From NCBI RefSeq assembly GCF_024655635.1, contig NZ_JANLGI010000004.1, positions 124,001-188,000 on the forward strand: 64,000 nt of DNA, given 5' to 3'. The number at the start of each line of letters is the position of its first letter. The first letter of the stretch is position 1. The notes below the pieces were generated by a model. It was not told the DNA's origin, ran no database searches, and saw only the letters and a list, made by a program, of their open reading frames with translations. Shown here piece by piece: positions 28,028-36,919 of the stretch. The DNA comes from Allobosea sp. 47.2.35 (lineage in GTDB: Bacteria > Pseudomonadota > Alphaproteobacteria > Rhizobiales > Beijerinckiaceae). The translations under genes were made by a program, and so were the position numbers.

Positions 28028-28252
28028 ATGCACGAACTCATGCGCACCAACGACCTCATCCTGCTCGGCGCCGTCGAGGCGCTGCTGGCATCGGCCAATC
28101 TCGATTGCCTGATCGCCGACCAGCATATCAGCTCGCTGGAGGGGATGATCGGTGCCTTCCCCCGCCGCTTGCTGGTGCGCGAGGCGGATCGCAAGCGTGC
28201 CCGCGCCTTGCTGGTCGACGCCGGTTACGGTGCCGAACTCCGCGATGAGTGA
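28028..28252 (+). CDS. DUF2007 domain protein
   Basis: A 74-residue cytosolic protein whose whole length is a DUF2007 (GlnB-like fold) domain: MRTNDLILLGAVEALLASANLDCLIADQHISSLEGMIGAFPRRLLVREADRKRARALL. In other alphaproteobacteria it also sits directly before a tRNA-methyltransferase-like gene. Its last 8 bases overlap the start of the next gene, so the two are translationally coupled. Biochemical function unknown. Confidence 0.85.
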   Translation: MHELMRTNDLILLGAVEALLASANLDCLIADQHISSLEGMIGAFPRRLLVREADRKRARALLVDAGYGAELRDE

Positions 28253-29030
28253 GGGCGGGCCAGTCTCTGCGCTGGGCGAGATCGTCGAGGACTGTCTGCT
28301 CGACGGTCGATTGCGGTTGCTCCAGCCGCGCAAGGGCCATCGCGCCGGCAGCGATGCGATCCTGCTGGCGGCCGCGTTGCCGGAGCTGGGGCAGGGCGCG
28401 TTGCTCGATATCGGCGCGGGCGTGGGCACGGTCGGCCTCGCGGCTGCGTTGGCCCAGCCCGATCTGCGTGTCACGTTGCTGGAGCGCGACCCGGAGCTTG
28501 CCGCGCTGGCGGCACGCAATGCCGGGCTCAACGACATGGCCGGGCGTGTCGCGGCCATTGCCGGCGATGTCACGGCGCGCGCCGCGATTCTCTCCGAACT
28601 CGGCTTGGCTGCTGCGTCGTATGATGCGGTGGCGATGAACCCACCCTTCTACCCGCCGGGCGGGAGCAAGGCCTCGCCCGTCCCGAATCGCAAGGCGGCC
28701 CACGTCGCTGAAGGTGCGCTTGCGCCCTGGCTGCGGGCTGCCCGGCGCCTGCTTCGGCCCCGCGGGCATCTGGCACTCATTCACACCGTGGAGGCGCTGC
28801 CGGAAGTTCTGGCCGGTCTCGAAACCGGGTTCGGCGCGGTCGCGATCCGGCCGATCCATGCCTTCGCAGAGAAACCTGCGATCCGGGTCATCGTCACGGC
28901 CATCCTGAACAGCAGAAAGCCGGCAGCCTTGCTGCCGGCTTTCGTGATCAATGGCGCCGACGGACGGCTGACGCCGCTGAGCGATGCGGTGCATCGCGGC
29001 CGCGAGCGTCTTGCGCCCGATTACCAGTAA
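28245..29030 (+). CDS. TrmN6-like tRNA1(Val) adenine-N6 methyltransferase
   Basis: A 261-residue class I SAM methyltransferase. LLQPRKGHRAGSDAILLAAALP is the entry segment typical of TrmN6/YfiC, LDIGAGVGTVGLAAA is the SAM loop, and AVAMNPPFYPPG gives the NPPFY catalytic motif of N6-adenine methyltransferases. The E. coli homologue methylates A37 of tRNA1(Val); related enzymes act on other RNAs, so the substrate here is inferred. It is coupled to the DUF2007 gene. Its 3' end overlaps the convergent YYGP-repeat gene by 10 bases. Confidence 0.87.
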   Translation: MSEGGPVSALGEIVEDCLLDGRLRLLQPRKGHRAGSDAILLAAALPELGQGALLDIGAGVGTVGLAAALAQPDLRVTLLERDPELAALAARNAGLNDMAGRVAAIAGDVTARAAILSELGLAAASYDAVAMNPPFYPPGGSKASPVPNRKAAHVAEGALAPWLRAARRLLRPRGHLALIHTVEALPEVLAGLETGFGAVAIRPIHAFAEKPAIRVIVTAILNSRKPAALLPAFVINGADGRLTPLSDAVHRGRERLAPDYQ

Positions 29031-29326
29031 TAGGGGCGCGGGCCGTAGAAGCGCGGCGGGCCGTAATAGGGGCGCGGACCATAGAAGCGCGGCGGACCAT
29101 AATAGCGCCGCGGGCCATAATAGCGCGGGCCATAATAGCGCGGCGGCCCGTAATAACGGCGCGGGCCGTAATAATACTGCGCTTGCTGGACCATGCCTTC
29201 GCTCGCAGCTGCCTCGGCCGCGATCGGAGCGGCCCCGACTGGAGCAGCGGAGGCAGAGGTGACACCGAGGCCGGCCAAGCCCAGCGCGCCGGCGGTCGCC
29301 GCCGTGACGATGATTGTCCGAAACAT
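29021..29326 (-). CDS. Small secreted Tyr/Pro/Arg-repeat protein
   Basis: A 101-residue protein with a signal peptide (residues 1-27, ending SASAAP), a short Ala-rich linker with EGMVQQAQYYYG, and then about nine copies of a (Y/F)YGP(P)R(R/P) unit to the C-terminus. The mature tail contains almost only Tyr, Gly, Pro, Arg and Phe. It is probably disordered and adhesive or envelope-associated. No known family assigned. A GGAGG ribosome site precedes the ATG at 29326. It is the first (downstream-most) of three small secreted proteins in a row on this strand; QQAQYYYGPRR matches QAQYYRGPRR in its neighbour. Confidence 0.75.
   Translation of the reverse strand: MFRTIIVTAATAGALGLAGLGVTSASAAPVGAAPIAAEAAASEGMVQQAQYYYGPRRYYGPPRYYGPRYYGPRRYYGPPRFYGPRPYYGPPRFYGPRPYYW
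29030..29175 (-). repeat. Tandem 12-15 bp coding repeats (YYGPR units)
   Basis: The DNA repeats the pattern that encodes Tyr-Tyr-Gly-Pro-(Pro)-Arg about nine times with little drift, e.g. GGGCCGTAATA / GGACCATAATA variants read on the plus strand. Such repeats tend to change copy number by slippage. Confidence 0.75.
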
Positions 29327-29481
29327 GAAAACCTCCATGAGATGGCGTCGGCAACGTTTGCCGTCGGATGAAACGCCGCCCTTGAGTTGCGACATTACGT
29401 CGTCGAACCTGAACGGCGAGGGATCGCGTCGTTCACCTTGCCTTCAGCCGATGGCCGCAATGCGGCCATGCTTGCTGCGGC

Positions 29482-29757
29482 TCAGCGGCAGACCCGCACC
29501 GGGCGGACGACCCAGCGCCAGCCGTCCCAGATGCGACGCTCGGACCAGAAGCAGCGCGGACGGTAGTAGGAGGGACGTGGGCCGTAATGGCGCCGCGGGC
29601 CGCGATAATACTGGGCCTGTTCGATCAGGTTTTCGCCTGCCTGGGCGGGTGGCTCGGCCTGGGTGGCAAGCGGGCCGGCCGGGGCGGGTGCCGCCGTCAG
29701 GACGAAACCACCAAGGGCGCCCGCCACCGCGGTGGCGATGAACGCTGTCCGGAACAT
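29482..29757 (-). CDS. Small secreted protein with a VRVCR tail (paralogue A)
   Basis: A 91-residue exported protein. The signal peptide covers residues 1-27 (MFRTAFIATAVAGALGGFVLTAAPAPAG). After a linker ending NLIEQAQYYRGPRRHYGPRP it has a compact end: RCFWSERRIWDGWRWVVRPVRVCR. The two Cys in that end could form a disulfide. The ending is shared with the next gene upstream on this strand, so the two are paralogues by duplication; the N-terminal MFRT start and the QAQYY linker are shared with the gene downstream. A GGAGAAG ribosome site supports ATG 29757. Function unknown. Confidence 0.72.
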   Translation of the reverse strand: MFRTAFIATAVAGALGGFVLTAAPAPAGPLATQAEPPAQAGENLIEQAQYYRGPRRHYGPRPSYYRPRCFWSERRIWDGWRWVVRPVRVCR

Positions 29758-29894
29758 GGTCTTCTCCGTCGAAGGTGCCATCGGCAGTGCCGATGGGTGA
29801 CGCGTCGTTGCCGCCGGAAAGCGAGGACGTTGTTGCTGAACGGCGCGAAAAGGCGCCGTTCAGCTTGCCCTATCGAAATCGACGGGATGCCGGC

Positions 29895-30164
29895 TCAGCG
29901 GCAGACGCGGACCGTACGGCGCACCCAGCGATAGCCGTTCCAGACGCGGCGGGATTCGCTCCAGCAGCGGCGGACATGCGGGCGGCCCGGGCCGTAATGC
30001 GGCCGGCCGCGATGCCAGGCCTGCTGGACGAGGCCGGTCTCGGCGCCGGCGGCAAAGGCCGTGCCGGCCGAAATCGGGGCCGCGGAGGCCGGGGCGCTGC
30101 TCATGGCGGCACCGAGCAAGGTTGCGGCGCCAAAGGCGGCGGCAATGATGCGGGTTGTCAACAC
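29895..30164 (-). CDS. Small secreted protein with a VRVCR tail (paralogue B)
   Basis: An 89-residue exported protein beginning at a GTG with an AAGGAG ribosome site 8 bases upstream. Signal peptide residues 1-28 (AAAFGAATLLGAAMSSAPASA). The mature part has QQAWHRGRPHYGPGRP, then VRRCWSESRRVWNGYRWVRRTVRVCR, which matches paralogue A position by position around Cys, Trp, Arg and the terminal VRVCR. It is the first gene of the three in transcription order; gaps of 137 and 155 bases suggest separate promoters rather than a tight operon. Confidence 0.72.
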   Translation of the reverse strand: MLTTRIIAAAFGAATLLGAAMSSAPASAAPISAGTAFAAGAETGLVQQAWHRGRPHYGPGRPHVRRCWSESRRVWNGYRWVRRTVRVCR

Positions 30165-30364
30165 GGGCGTACTCCTTCGTTGTTCGACCGCCGGCCCGGC
30201 ATCAAATGCTCGCCCCGAACATCGCGGACCATGCGGTTGCCTTTGTCGATATCAGACCGGTTATGAACGAAACCTGTCCGCCTGAGGTTCCCGCGCAAGC
30301 TTGACCATGGCGGGCCCGAACCCTAATCACCGCCATTCCCTCGTTATCGGAAGGTTGCAGGCAC

Positions 30365-31336
30365 TTGTCCGCCCCCGCGCCCCTCACGCACTCCACCATC
30401 CCGGCTTCCTCCCCGGCGATGGACCCGACCCGCTCTTTCCAGGGGCTGCTGCTGACGCTGCAGCGCTTCTGGGCCGAGCGAGGTTGCGTGGTGCTGCAGC
30501 CCTACGACATGGAAGTCGGCGCCGGCACCTTCCACCCGGCGACGACGTTGCGCGCGCTCGGGCCGAAGCCGTGGAAGGCTGCCTATGTCCAGCCCTCGCG
30601 CCGCCCCAAGGACGGCCGCTATGGCGAGAACCCCAACCGCCTCCAGCACTATTACCAGTTCCAGGTCATCCTGAAGCCGTCGCCGCCGAACCTGCAGGAA
30701 CTCTATCTCGACTCGCTGCGCGCCATCGGCGTCGACCTCGGCCTGCATGACGTGCGCTTCGTCGAGGACGACTGGGAGAGCCCGACGCTCGGCGCCTGGG
30801 GCCTCGGCTGGGAGTGCTGGTGCGACGGCATGGAAGTCAGCCAGTTCACTTACTTTCAGCAGGTCGCGGGCGTCGAATGCGCCCCGGTCGCGGGCGAACT
30901 GACCTACGGCCTCGAGCGGCTGGCGATGTATGTCCAGGGCGTCGAGAACGTCTACGATCTCAATTTCAACGGCCTCGATGGCGAGGACCGCATCTCCTAT
31001 GGCGACGTCTTCCTGCAGGCCGAGCAGGAATACTCCCGCCATAACTTCGAGCATGCCAACACGGCGATGCTGTTCCAGCACTTCACCGACGCCGAGACCG
31101 AGTGCAAGGCGCTGCTCGCTGCCGGCGAGCCGGCATCCGGCGCCAACCAGCCCCGCCACGAACTCGCCCTGCCGGCCTATGACCAGTGCATCAAGGCCAG
31201 CCATATCTTCAACCTGCTCGACGCGCGCGGCGTGATCTCGGTCACCGAGCGGCAGAGCTACATCCTGCGCGTGCGCGAGCTCGCCAAGGCCTGCGGCGCG
31301 GCCTGGCTGAAGACCGTCGGCGGGGGAGCGAACTGA
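30365..31336 (+). CDS. glyQ: Glycyl-tRNA synthetase alpha subunit
   Basis: A 323-residue catalytic subunit of the heterotetrameric (alpha2beta2) glycyl-tRNA synthetase. The segment [47 protein letters not shown] is the conserved start of the class II core, and [30 protein letters not shown] holds motif 2. The frame opens with TTG 30365, and an ATG at 30419 (MDPTRSFQ) is a possible alternative start. Its stop overlaps the glyS start by one base (TGATG), so the subunits are translated in equal amounts. Confidence 0.95.
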   Translation: MSAPAPLTHSTIPASSPAMDPTRSFQGLLLTLQRFWAERGCVVLQPYDMEVGAGTFHPATTLRALGPKPWKAAYVQPSRRPKDGRYGENPNRLQHYYQFQVILKPSPPNLQELYLDSLRAIGVDLGLHDVRFVEDDWESPTLGAWGLGWECWCDGMEVSQFTYFQQVAGVECAPVAGELTYGLERLAMYVQGVENVYDLNFNGLDGEDRISYGDVFLQAEQEYSRHNFEHANTAMLFQHFTDAETECKALLAAGEPASGANQPRHELALPAYDQCIKASHIFNLLDARGVISVTERQSYILRVRELAKACGAAWLKTVGGGAN

Positions 31337-33750
31337 TGCCCGATCTTCTGCTCGAATTGTTCTCCGAGGAAATCCCGGCGCGCATGCAGCGCAAGGCCGG
31401 CGAGGACCTCAAGAAGCTCGTCACCGATGCGCTGGTCGAACGCGGCCTCGTCTACGAAGGCGCGAAGGCTTTCGTCACGCCGCGCCGGCTCGCCTTGCAT
31501 ATTGCCGGCCTCCCCATTCGTGGCCGTGACGTGCGCGAGGAGCGCAAGGGTCCGCGCGTCGGCGCGCCCGATGCCGCCGTCCAAGGCTTCCTCAAGGCTG
31601 CCGGACTGACCTCGCTCGATCAGGCGACCATCGTCAGCGATCCCAAGAAGGGCGATTCCTACGTCGCCATCATCGAGAAGCCCGGGCAGGAGACTGTTCA
31701 GGCCATCGCCGAGATCGTTCCGGCCGTGATCCGGTCCTTCCCCTGGCCGAAATCGATGCGCTGGGGCAAGGCCTCCGCCGCCGGCGCCAGCCTGCGCTGG
31801 GTGCGCCCGCTGCATTCGATCCTCTGCACCTTCGGCGCCGCCGAGGTCGAGGACCCGGAGGTGGTGCCCTTCGAGGTCGACGGCATCGTTTCCGGCAACA
31901 CCACCTATGGCCATCGCTTCCACGCGCCCGGCGCGATCACGGTGAAGCGCCTCGACGACTACGTGACCTCGCTGGAGAAGGCGAAGGTCGTGCTCGATGC
32001 CGACCGGCGCAAGGAGATCATCCTCACCGACGCCCGCAACCTCGCCTTCGCGCAGGGGCTCGACCTCGTCGAGGACGAGGGGCTGCTGGAGGAGGTCGCC
32101 GGCCTCGTCGAATGGCCGGTCGTGCTGATGGGATCGTTCGAGGAGCGCTTCCTCGACATACCCGGCGAGGCGATCCGCGCCACCATCCGCGCCAACCAGA
32201 AATGCTTCGTGCTGCGCGATCCCGCGACGGGCAATCTCGCCAACCGCTTCATCCTGGTCTCGAACCTCGTCGCCAGCGACGGCGGCGTGGCGATCACCGC
32301 CGGCAACGGCCGCGTCGTGCGCGCGCGCCTCTCGGATGCCGCCTATTTCTGGCAGACCGACCGCGGCTCGCTGCCGGATCTCGATACCTTCAAGGACAGC
32401 GCCGAAAAGCTCGGGCTCGATCTCGCAAAGCCGCTCGACCAGCGCATGGCGAAGCTCGACAAGCTCGGCGTCGTCTTCCACGCCAAGCTTGGCACGCAAG
32501 GTGGGCGCGTCCAGCGCATCGCGGCGCTGGCGCGGGAGCTGGCCCCGATCGTCGGCGCCGATCCCGAGAAGGCCGAGCGGGCCGCGAAGCTCGCCAAGGC
32601 CGACCTGCCGACCGAAATGGTCGGCGAGTTCCCGGAACTGCAGGGCCTCATGGGCCGGAAATATGCCGAGCTGCAGGGCGAGGACGCTTCGGTCGCCGCG
32701 GCGGTCGAGGAGCACTACAAGCCGCTCGGCCCGTCCGACCGCGTGCCGACCGATCCGGTTTCGGTGGCGGTGGCGTTGGCCGACAAGCTCGACACTCTCG
32801 TCGGCTTCTGGGCCATCGACGAGAAGCCGACCGGGAGCAAGGACCCCTATGCGCTGCGCCGCGCGGCGCTGGGCGTGATCCGGCTGGTGGTTGAGAATGG
32901 AGTGCGGTTGCCGATCTGCAAGCTGCCTGAATATCGGGTCATCGCGCCGGATACCGATCCCTCCGGTACTTTGTTCAAGCGCGACGTCAAAATTTCCGAC
33001 ATCGATCACATCGATTTTGGAGCGATGATTGAGAATGTGGCAAACGATCATTTTGAAGAAATTCAGAAGGAAGACTTAGAATTGGCGTTGAATTTTGTTC
33101 AGCGTCAGATCGAGATCGATGATTTTCAGCAGGCAGTTGATGAAAGCGTTCGATCACGACACCGGGTTGATCGTCTTGAGGCTTCTCTTGGCCTTATTAA
33201 GCCACACGAAGACCTCCTCGCCTTCTTCCACGACCGCCTGAAGGTCATGCTCCGCGACCAGGGCGCGCGGCATGATCTCGTCGACGCCGTGCTGGGCGAG
33301 GGGGCTTCGGCCAATGACGACCTCCTCCTCATCACCCGCCGCGTCGCCGCGCTCGGCCGGTTCCTCGACACCGAGGACGGCCGGAACCTGCTCGCGGGCT
33401 ACAAGCGCGCTGCCAATATCCTCAAGGCGGAGGAGAAGAAGGACGGGGAGGGCGCCTTCGCTGCTGCTCCCGATCTGCACCTCATCGCCGATGCCGGCCT
33501 GATCGAGGAGAAGGCGCTCGCCGTCGCTCTCGCGCAGGCGACGCCTAAGGCGGAGGCTGCGGTCGCAGCCGAGGATTACGAGGGCGCCATGGCCGCGCTC
33601 GCCGAAATCCGCCCGGCTGTCGATGCCTTCTTCGACAAGGTCACGGTTAACGATCCCGATCCGGCCTTGCGCGCCAACCGCCTGAAGCTGCTCAACCAGC
33701 TCCGTCAGGCGACGCGCGCCGTCGCGGATTTCGACCGCATCGCCGGATAA
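31336..33750 (+). CDS. glyS: Glycyl-tRNA synthetase beta subunit, with an internal insertion
   Basis: An 804-residue tRNA-binding subunit. Family members are usually about 690-720 residues. The N-terminal [15 protein letters not shown] and the central [25 protein letters not shown] are typical, as is the C-terminal anticodon-binding region ([24 protein letters not shown]). The extra length is located: after [11 protein letters not shown] (to residue 530) there are about 90 unusual residues before [25 protein letters not shown] (from 624) resumes the family sequence. The DNA of this insert is AT-rich (see findings) and in frame, so the protein should still be made. Confidence 0.94.
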   Translation: MPDLLLELFSEEIPARMQRKAGEDLKKLVTDALVERGLVYEGAKAFVTPRRLALHIAGLPIRGRDVREERKGPRVGAPDAAVQGFLKAAGLTSLDQATIVSDPKKGDSYVAIIEKPGQETVQAIAEIVPAVIRSFPWPKSMRWGKASAAGASLRWVRPLHSILCTFGAAEVEDPEVVPFEVDGIVSGNTTYGHRFHAPGAITVKRLDDYVTSLEKAKVVLDADRRKEIILTDARNLAFAQGLDLVEDEGLLEEVAGLVEWPVVLMGSFEERFLDIPGEAIRATIRANQKCFVLRDPATGNLANRFILVSNLVASDGGVAITAGNGRVVRARLSDAAYFWQTDRGSLPDLDTFKDSAEKLGLDLAKPLDQRMAKLDKLGVVFHAKLGTQGGRVQRIAALARELAPIVGADPEKAERAAKLAKADLPTEMVGEFPELQGLMGRKYAELQGEDASVAAAVEEHYKPLGPSDRVPTDPVSVAVALADKLDTLVGFWAIDEKPTGSKDPYALRRAALGVIRLVVENGVRLPICKLPEYRVIAPDTDPSGTLFKRDVKISDIDHIDFGAMIENVANDHFEEIQKEDLELALNFVQRQIEIDDFQQAVDESVRSRHRVDRLEASLGLIKPHEDLLAFFHDRLKVMLRDQGARHDLVDAVLGEGASANDDLLLITRRVAALGRFLDTEDGRNLLAGYKRAANILKAEEKKDGEGAFAAAPDLHLIADAGLIEEKALAVALAQATPKAEAAVAAEDYEGAMAALAEIRPAVDAFFDKVTVNDPDPALRANRLKLLNQLRQATRAVADFDRIAG
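32926..33198 (+). other. AT-rich in-frame insertion within glyS
   Basis: Residues 531-621 of GlyS. Bases 33001-33120 are about 39% GC by count, against roughly two thirds in the flanking gene, and codons such as TTA, ATT, GAA, GAT and TTT replace the usual GC-ending ones. The encoded segment is acidic and helical-looking ([25 protein letters not shown]). No clear terminal repeats were found. Confidence 0.75.
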
Positions 33751-33770
33751 TGCAAGGACAGCGCGGGGAA

Positions 33771-33920
33771 CCCCTCTCCCGGATGGGAGAGGGGCAGGGG
33801 TGAGGGCCTGCCGCCAATCACCCTTGCTCTGCGCTCTCTACCGATGTGGTTGGCATCGAGCGGAACTGGTTTTCCGGCCTTCCCTCACCCCTGCCCCTCT
33901 CCCAACCGGGAGAGGGGTTT
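33771..33920. repeat. REP/BIME-like inverted repeat pair after glyS
   Basis: The 40-base arm 33771-33810 (CCCCTCTCCC ... GGGTGAGGGCCTG) reappears inverted at 33876-33917 with one substitution and one extra base. Each arm itself folds into a small CCCTCTCCC/GGGAGAGGG hairpin. A spacer of about 65 bases lies between. The layout is that of bacterial interspersed mosaic elements. The rest of the gap before the next gene (33921-34094) holds no gene or clear site. Confidence 0.75.
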
Positions 33921-34094
33921 TCTGTTTGCGGCTCCTGCGTTCATCTGAAATCCACCACCGACCCTTCGCCGGCAAACCCGCCTCCGGAACCAATCCCGCC
34001 CTGCGACGTTGTTTCGCCGGGGCTGACAGGCCGCGAATGCGTCGCGGCTGGGCTCCGGGGGGCCGGCTACCGGCCGAGACAAAGGGCTGAAAGC

Positions 34095-34256
34095 ATGTCC
34101 ATTCTGATTTCGCTGCTGATCACCGTTCTCGTCATCGGCCTCGTGCTCTACCTCGTGCGGATGCTGCCGCTCGACGGGCAGATCAAGAACGTCGTCCAGA
34201 TCATCGTGATCGTGATCGGCATCATCTCGCTGCTGCGCTATCTCGCTGTTTTCTAA
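34095..34256 (+). CDS. Thivi_2564-family small membrane protein
   Basis: A 53-residue protein of two hydrophobic helices (ISLLITVLVIGLVLYLV and VQIIVIVIGIISLLRYL) joined by a short loop, RMLPLDGQIKN. This matches the Thivi_2564 family of tiny inner-membrane proteins, found widely and without known function. It stands alone and is followed 47 bases later by a strong terminator. Confidence 0.85.
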   Translation: MSILISLLITVLVIGLVLYLVRMLPLDGQIKNVVQIIVIVIGIISLLRYLAVF

Positions 34257-34303
34257 GGCGATTGACGGCGCCACCGCGCTGGTTCAGACTTCATGAGGTC
34301 CAG

Positions 34304-34337
34304 AGGGCCCCGGACGATCCCCGTCCGGGGCCCTTTT
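34304..34337 (+). terminator. Rho-independent terminator after the small membrane protein gene
   Basis: A 12-bp perfect stem GGGCCCCGGACG / CGTCCGGGGCCC with a 5-base loop, followed by TTTT. It lies just 22 bases before the next ATG, so the uracil catabolism genes must start from a promoter overlapping or just after it, or by readthrough. Confidence 0.85.
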
Positions 34338-34358
34338 CCGTTTCAGGACGTGACCGCG

Positions 34359-35621
34359 ATGAACGCGCCGAACCGCAACGGCCATATCAGGCTGACCTCC
34401 CATCCCGAGCCGGGCAGCGCCGCCGCGCGCTTCCCCATCCGATGGGGCGCCGCCACAGCCGCTGAGCGCGGCCCGATCATCGCCTCGACGACCAACCCGG
34501 CCGACCGCAACGTCATCGGCGCCCATGGCGGCTCCTATTCGGTCTATCGGGCGCTGGCGATCTCGGCCCGCGCGATGAACCCGCAGCAGCGCCCGGACCT
34601 GACCAACACCTATCCGACGGCGGAGATCGCACCCCAGCCGCAATGGGCCGACCCGAAGAAGATCGTCTCGCTCGATCCGTTCGGGCACACCGTCGCGCAG
34701 GATTTCGGCCGGTTGATCGGCGAGGGCATCGATATCCGCCCCTCGATCGCGATCACCAAGGCCAGGCTCAACCTGCCCGAGATTCTCGCGGCGATGGGCG
34801 CGCATCGCCTCGCCGCGGACGGCCATATCCTGCACAGTTCAGGCGATATCAGCGTCACCAAGATCGCGGTCGATCCGGTCTGGTACCTGCCGGGCATCGC
34901 CGAGCGCTTCGGCACGACCGAGAGCGATCTGCGCCGCACGCTCTTCGAGCAGACCGGCGGCATGTATCCCGAACTGGTGACGCGGCCGGACCTCAAGGTC
35001 TTCCTGCCGCCGATCGGCTCGATCACGGCTTACGTCATGGGCGAGGCCTCGCGGCTTGCCGACCCGAAGACGCGCATCGCCTGTCGCGTCCATGACGAGT
35101 GCAACGGCTCGGACGTGTTCGGCTCCGACATCTGCACCTGCCGGCCCTATCTCACGCATGGCATCGAGGAATGCGTGAAGGAAGCCCAGAGTGGTGGCGT
35201 CGGCCTCATCGTCTACAACCGCAAGGAGGGCCGGGCGCTCGGCGAGGTCACTAAGTTCCTCGTCTACAATGCCCGCAAACGGCAGGAGGGCGGCGATTCC
35301 GCCGCGACCTATTTCGAGCGCACCGAATGCGTCGCCGGCGTGCAGGATGCCCGCTTCCAGCAGCTCATGCCGGATGTGCTGCACTGGCTTGGCGTCACCC
35401 ATATCGACCGCCTGATGTCGATGTCGAACATGAAATACGACGCCATGGTCGAAAGCGGCATCACCATCGGCGAGCGCGTCGCGATCCCGCCCGAATTGAT
35501 CCCGCCCGATGCCTCCGTCGAGATCGAGGCCAAGAAGGCCGCGGGTTATTACTCGCCCGATGGCGCGCCCGGCGACAACGCGCTGAAATCGACGGTCGGC
35601 CGCGACCTCGACAAGTTCTGA
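34359..35621 (+). CDS. GTP cyclohydrolase II-like protein of the URC uracil-degradation pathway
   Basis: A 420-residue RibA-related protein, about twice the length of RibA, with an N-terminal half of about 210 residues not found in RibA. The zinc site has Cys 248, 259 and 261 within HDECNGSDVFGSDICTC, with the same 11- and 2-residue spacing as RibA. The next motif is YNRKEGRALGEVTKFLVYN, where RibA has QEGRGIGL, so the active site is altered. In yeast the URC1 protein of this type is needed for uracil catabolism. Its two downstream neighbours are the DUF1688 (URC4) and upp genes, which supports that role rather than riboflavin synthesis. Confidence 0.85.
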   Translation: MNAPNRNGHIRLTSHPEPGSAAARFPIRWGAATAAERGPIIASTTNPADRNVIGAHGGSYSVYRALAISARAMNPQQRPDLTNTYPTAEIAPQPQWADPKKIVSLDPFGHTVAQDFGRLIGEGIDIRPSIAITKARLNLPEILAAMGAHRLAADGHILHSSGDISVTKIAVDPVWYLPGIAERFGTTESDLRRTLFEQTGGMYPELVTRPDLKVFLPPIGSITAYVMGEASRLADPKTRIACRVHDECNGSDVFGSDICTCRPYLTHGIEECVKEAQSGGVGLIVYNRKEGRALGEVTKFLVYNARKRQEGGDSAATYFERTECVAGVQDARFQQLMPDVLHWLGVTHIDRLMSMSNMKYDAMVESGITIGERVAIPPELIPPDASVEIEAKKAAGYYSPDGAPGDNALKSTVGRDLDKF

Positions 35622-35644
35622 TTCCGTCACGCCTGCCTGAGTTG

Positions 35645-36865
35645 ATGATGCCCGACCGCGATCCCGAGGCGTTCCGCGCCCTGTTGAAACCCACGGCCGT
35701 GCGCGAGCGCGCGCAGGAGATGCTGGAGCTCGGGCTCGCCGGCCAGCTCCTGCATTTCAGCGTTCATCCCGAGCGGCTCGAGGCCTGCGCCGAGTATGTG
35801 CTGGAGACGATCCGCGCGAACTATCCGACGCTCGACATTCCTTTCCACGCGCGCTGGCGCCATTTCACGGTCGATGGCGAGGATCGCTGGCAGAAGCTCG
35901 ACAAGGCCGCCGGCTTCGCCAATCCCGCAGCGCGCGGCCGCGCCGCCTATGATCTCGCCATCGTCAGCGTCCTGCTCGATGCCGGCGCCGGCCCGGACTG
36001 GCGCTATCGCGATGCCGCGACCGGCCGCAAGATCGGCCGCTCGGAAGGATTGGCGCTCGCCTCGCTCGACATGTTCGCCGCGGGCCTGTTCTCCAGCGAT
36101 CCCGCCAAGCCCTTGCAAGCCGATGCGGCCGGATTGAAGCGGCTCGATGCGGCGGCGCTGGCGCGCGGCTTCCAGGCCGGGCCGGACAATCTGCTGCTCG
36201 CGCTCGAAGGCCGCGCCGCCCTGCTCAACCGCCTCGGCGAGGAACTTGAAAAGCAAAGCTTGTCGCGGCCCGGCGCGCTGTTCGATCGCTTCGCTGTCGC
36301 GGCCGAGACCGGCACGCTGCGGGCGCCGCATATGCTCGGCGAAGTGCTCGGCACCTTCGGCGGCATCTGGCCCTCGCGCCTGACATTGGCCGGCGTCGCG
36401 CTCGGCGACACCTGGCGCCATCCGCTGATCGCGCCGGGCAAGCCGACGGAAGGGCTCGTACCCTTCCACAAGCTCTCGCAATGGCTAACCTATTCGCTGA
36501 TCGAGCCGCTGGAATGGGCCGGCACCGCCGTGGTCGATATCGACGAGATGACCGGCCTGCCGGAATATCGCAATGGCGGGCTCTTCCTCGACAGCGGCGT
36601 CATCGCGCTGAAGGACGAGGCGGACCGGACGAAGGCGCATGAGGTCTCGTCGCCGCTCGTGGTGGAATGGCGGGCGCTCACCGTCGCCCTGCTCGACGAG
36701 GTCGGCACGCTCATCCGCCAGCGGCTCGGCCGCTCGCGCGAGGAATTGCCGCTCGCCAAGGTGCTCGAAGGCGGGACCTGGGCGGCCGGACGCCGGATCG
36801 CACGCGAAAAGCGTGTGGATGGCGGTCCGCCCTTGACCATCGTCAGCGATGGCACGGTATTTTGA
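35645..36865 (+). CDS. DUF1688 (URC4/Urg3) uracil catabolism protein
   Basis: A 406-residue member of DUF1688, the bacterial and fungal URC4 family. It begins MMPDRDPEAFRALLKPTAVRERAQEML, with ATG codons at 35645 and 35648, and contains SEGLALASLDMFAAGLFS and YRNGGLFLDSGVI, conserved in the family. The reaction is not established; genetic data in yeast place it in degradation of uracil, downstream of UMP formation. It lies 23 bases after the cyclohydrolase-like gene and 54 bases before upp, in one operon. Confidence 0.87.
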   Translation: MMPDRDPEAFRALLKPTAVRERAQEMLELGLAGQLLHFSVHPERLEACAEYVLETIRANYPTLDIPFHARWRHFTVDGEDRWQKLDKAAGFANPAARGRAAYDLAIVSVLLDAGAGPDWRYRDAATGRKIGRSEGLALASLDMFAAGLFSSDPAKPLQADAAGLKRLDAAALARGFQAGPDNLLLALEGRAALLNRLGEELEKQSLSRPGALFDRFAVAAETGTLRAPHMLGEVLGTFGGIWPSRLTLAGVALGDTWRHPLIAPGKPTEGLVPFHKLSQWLTYSLIEPLEWAGTAVVDIDEMTGLPEYRNGGLFLDSGVIALKDEADRTKAHEVSSPLVVEWRALTVALLDEVGTLIRQRLGRSREELPLAKVLEGGTWAAGRRIAREKRVDGGPPLTIVSDGTVF

Positions 36866-36919
36866 CGGTAAGCCAAAGGTTCGAGAGCAAGGTCCGAGAG
36901 ATAGAGGGGTAACCGGCGT

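Noticed and set aside
28999..29180. Short regularly spaced repeats that could be taken for a CRISPR array.
   Set aside because: They are tandem coding repeats without unique spacers, in frame with a secreted protein gene.
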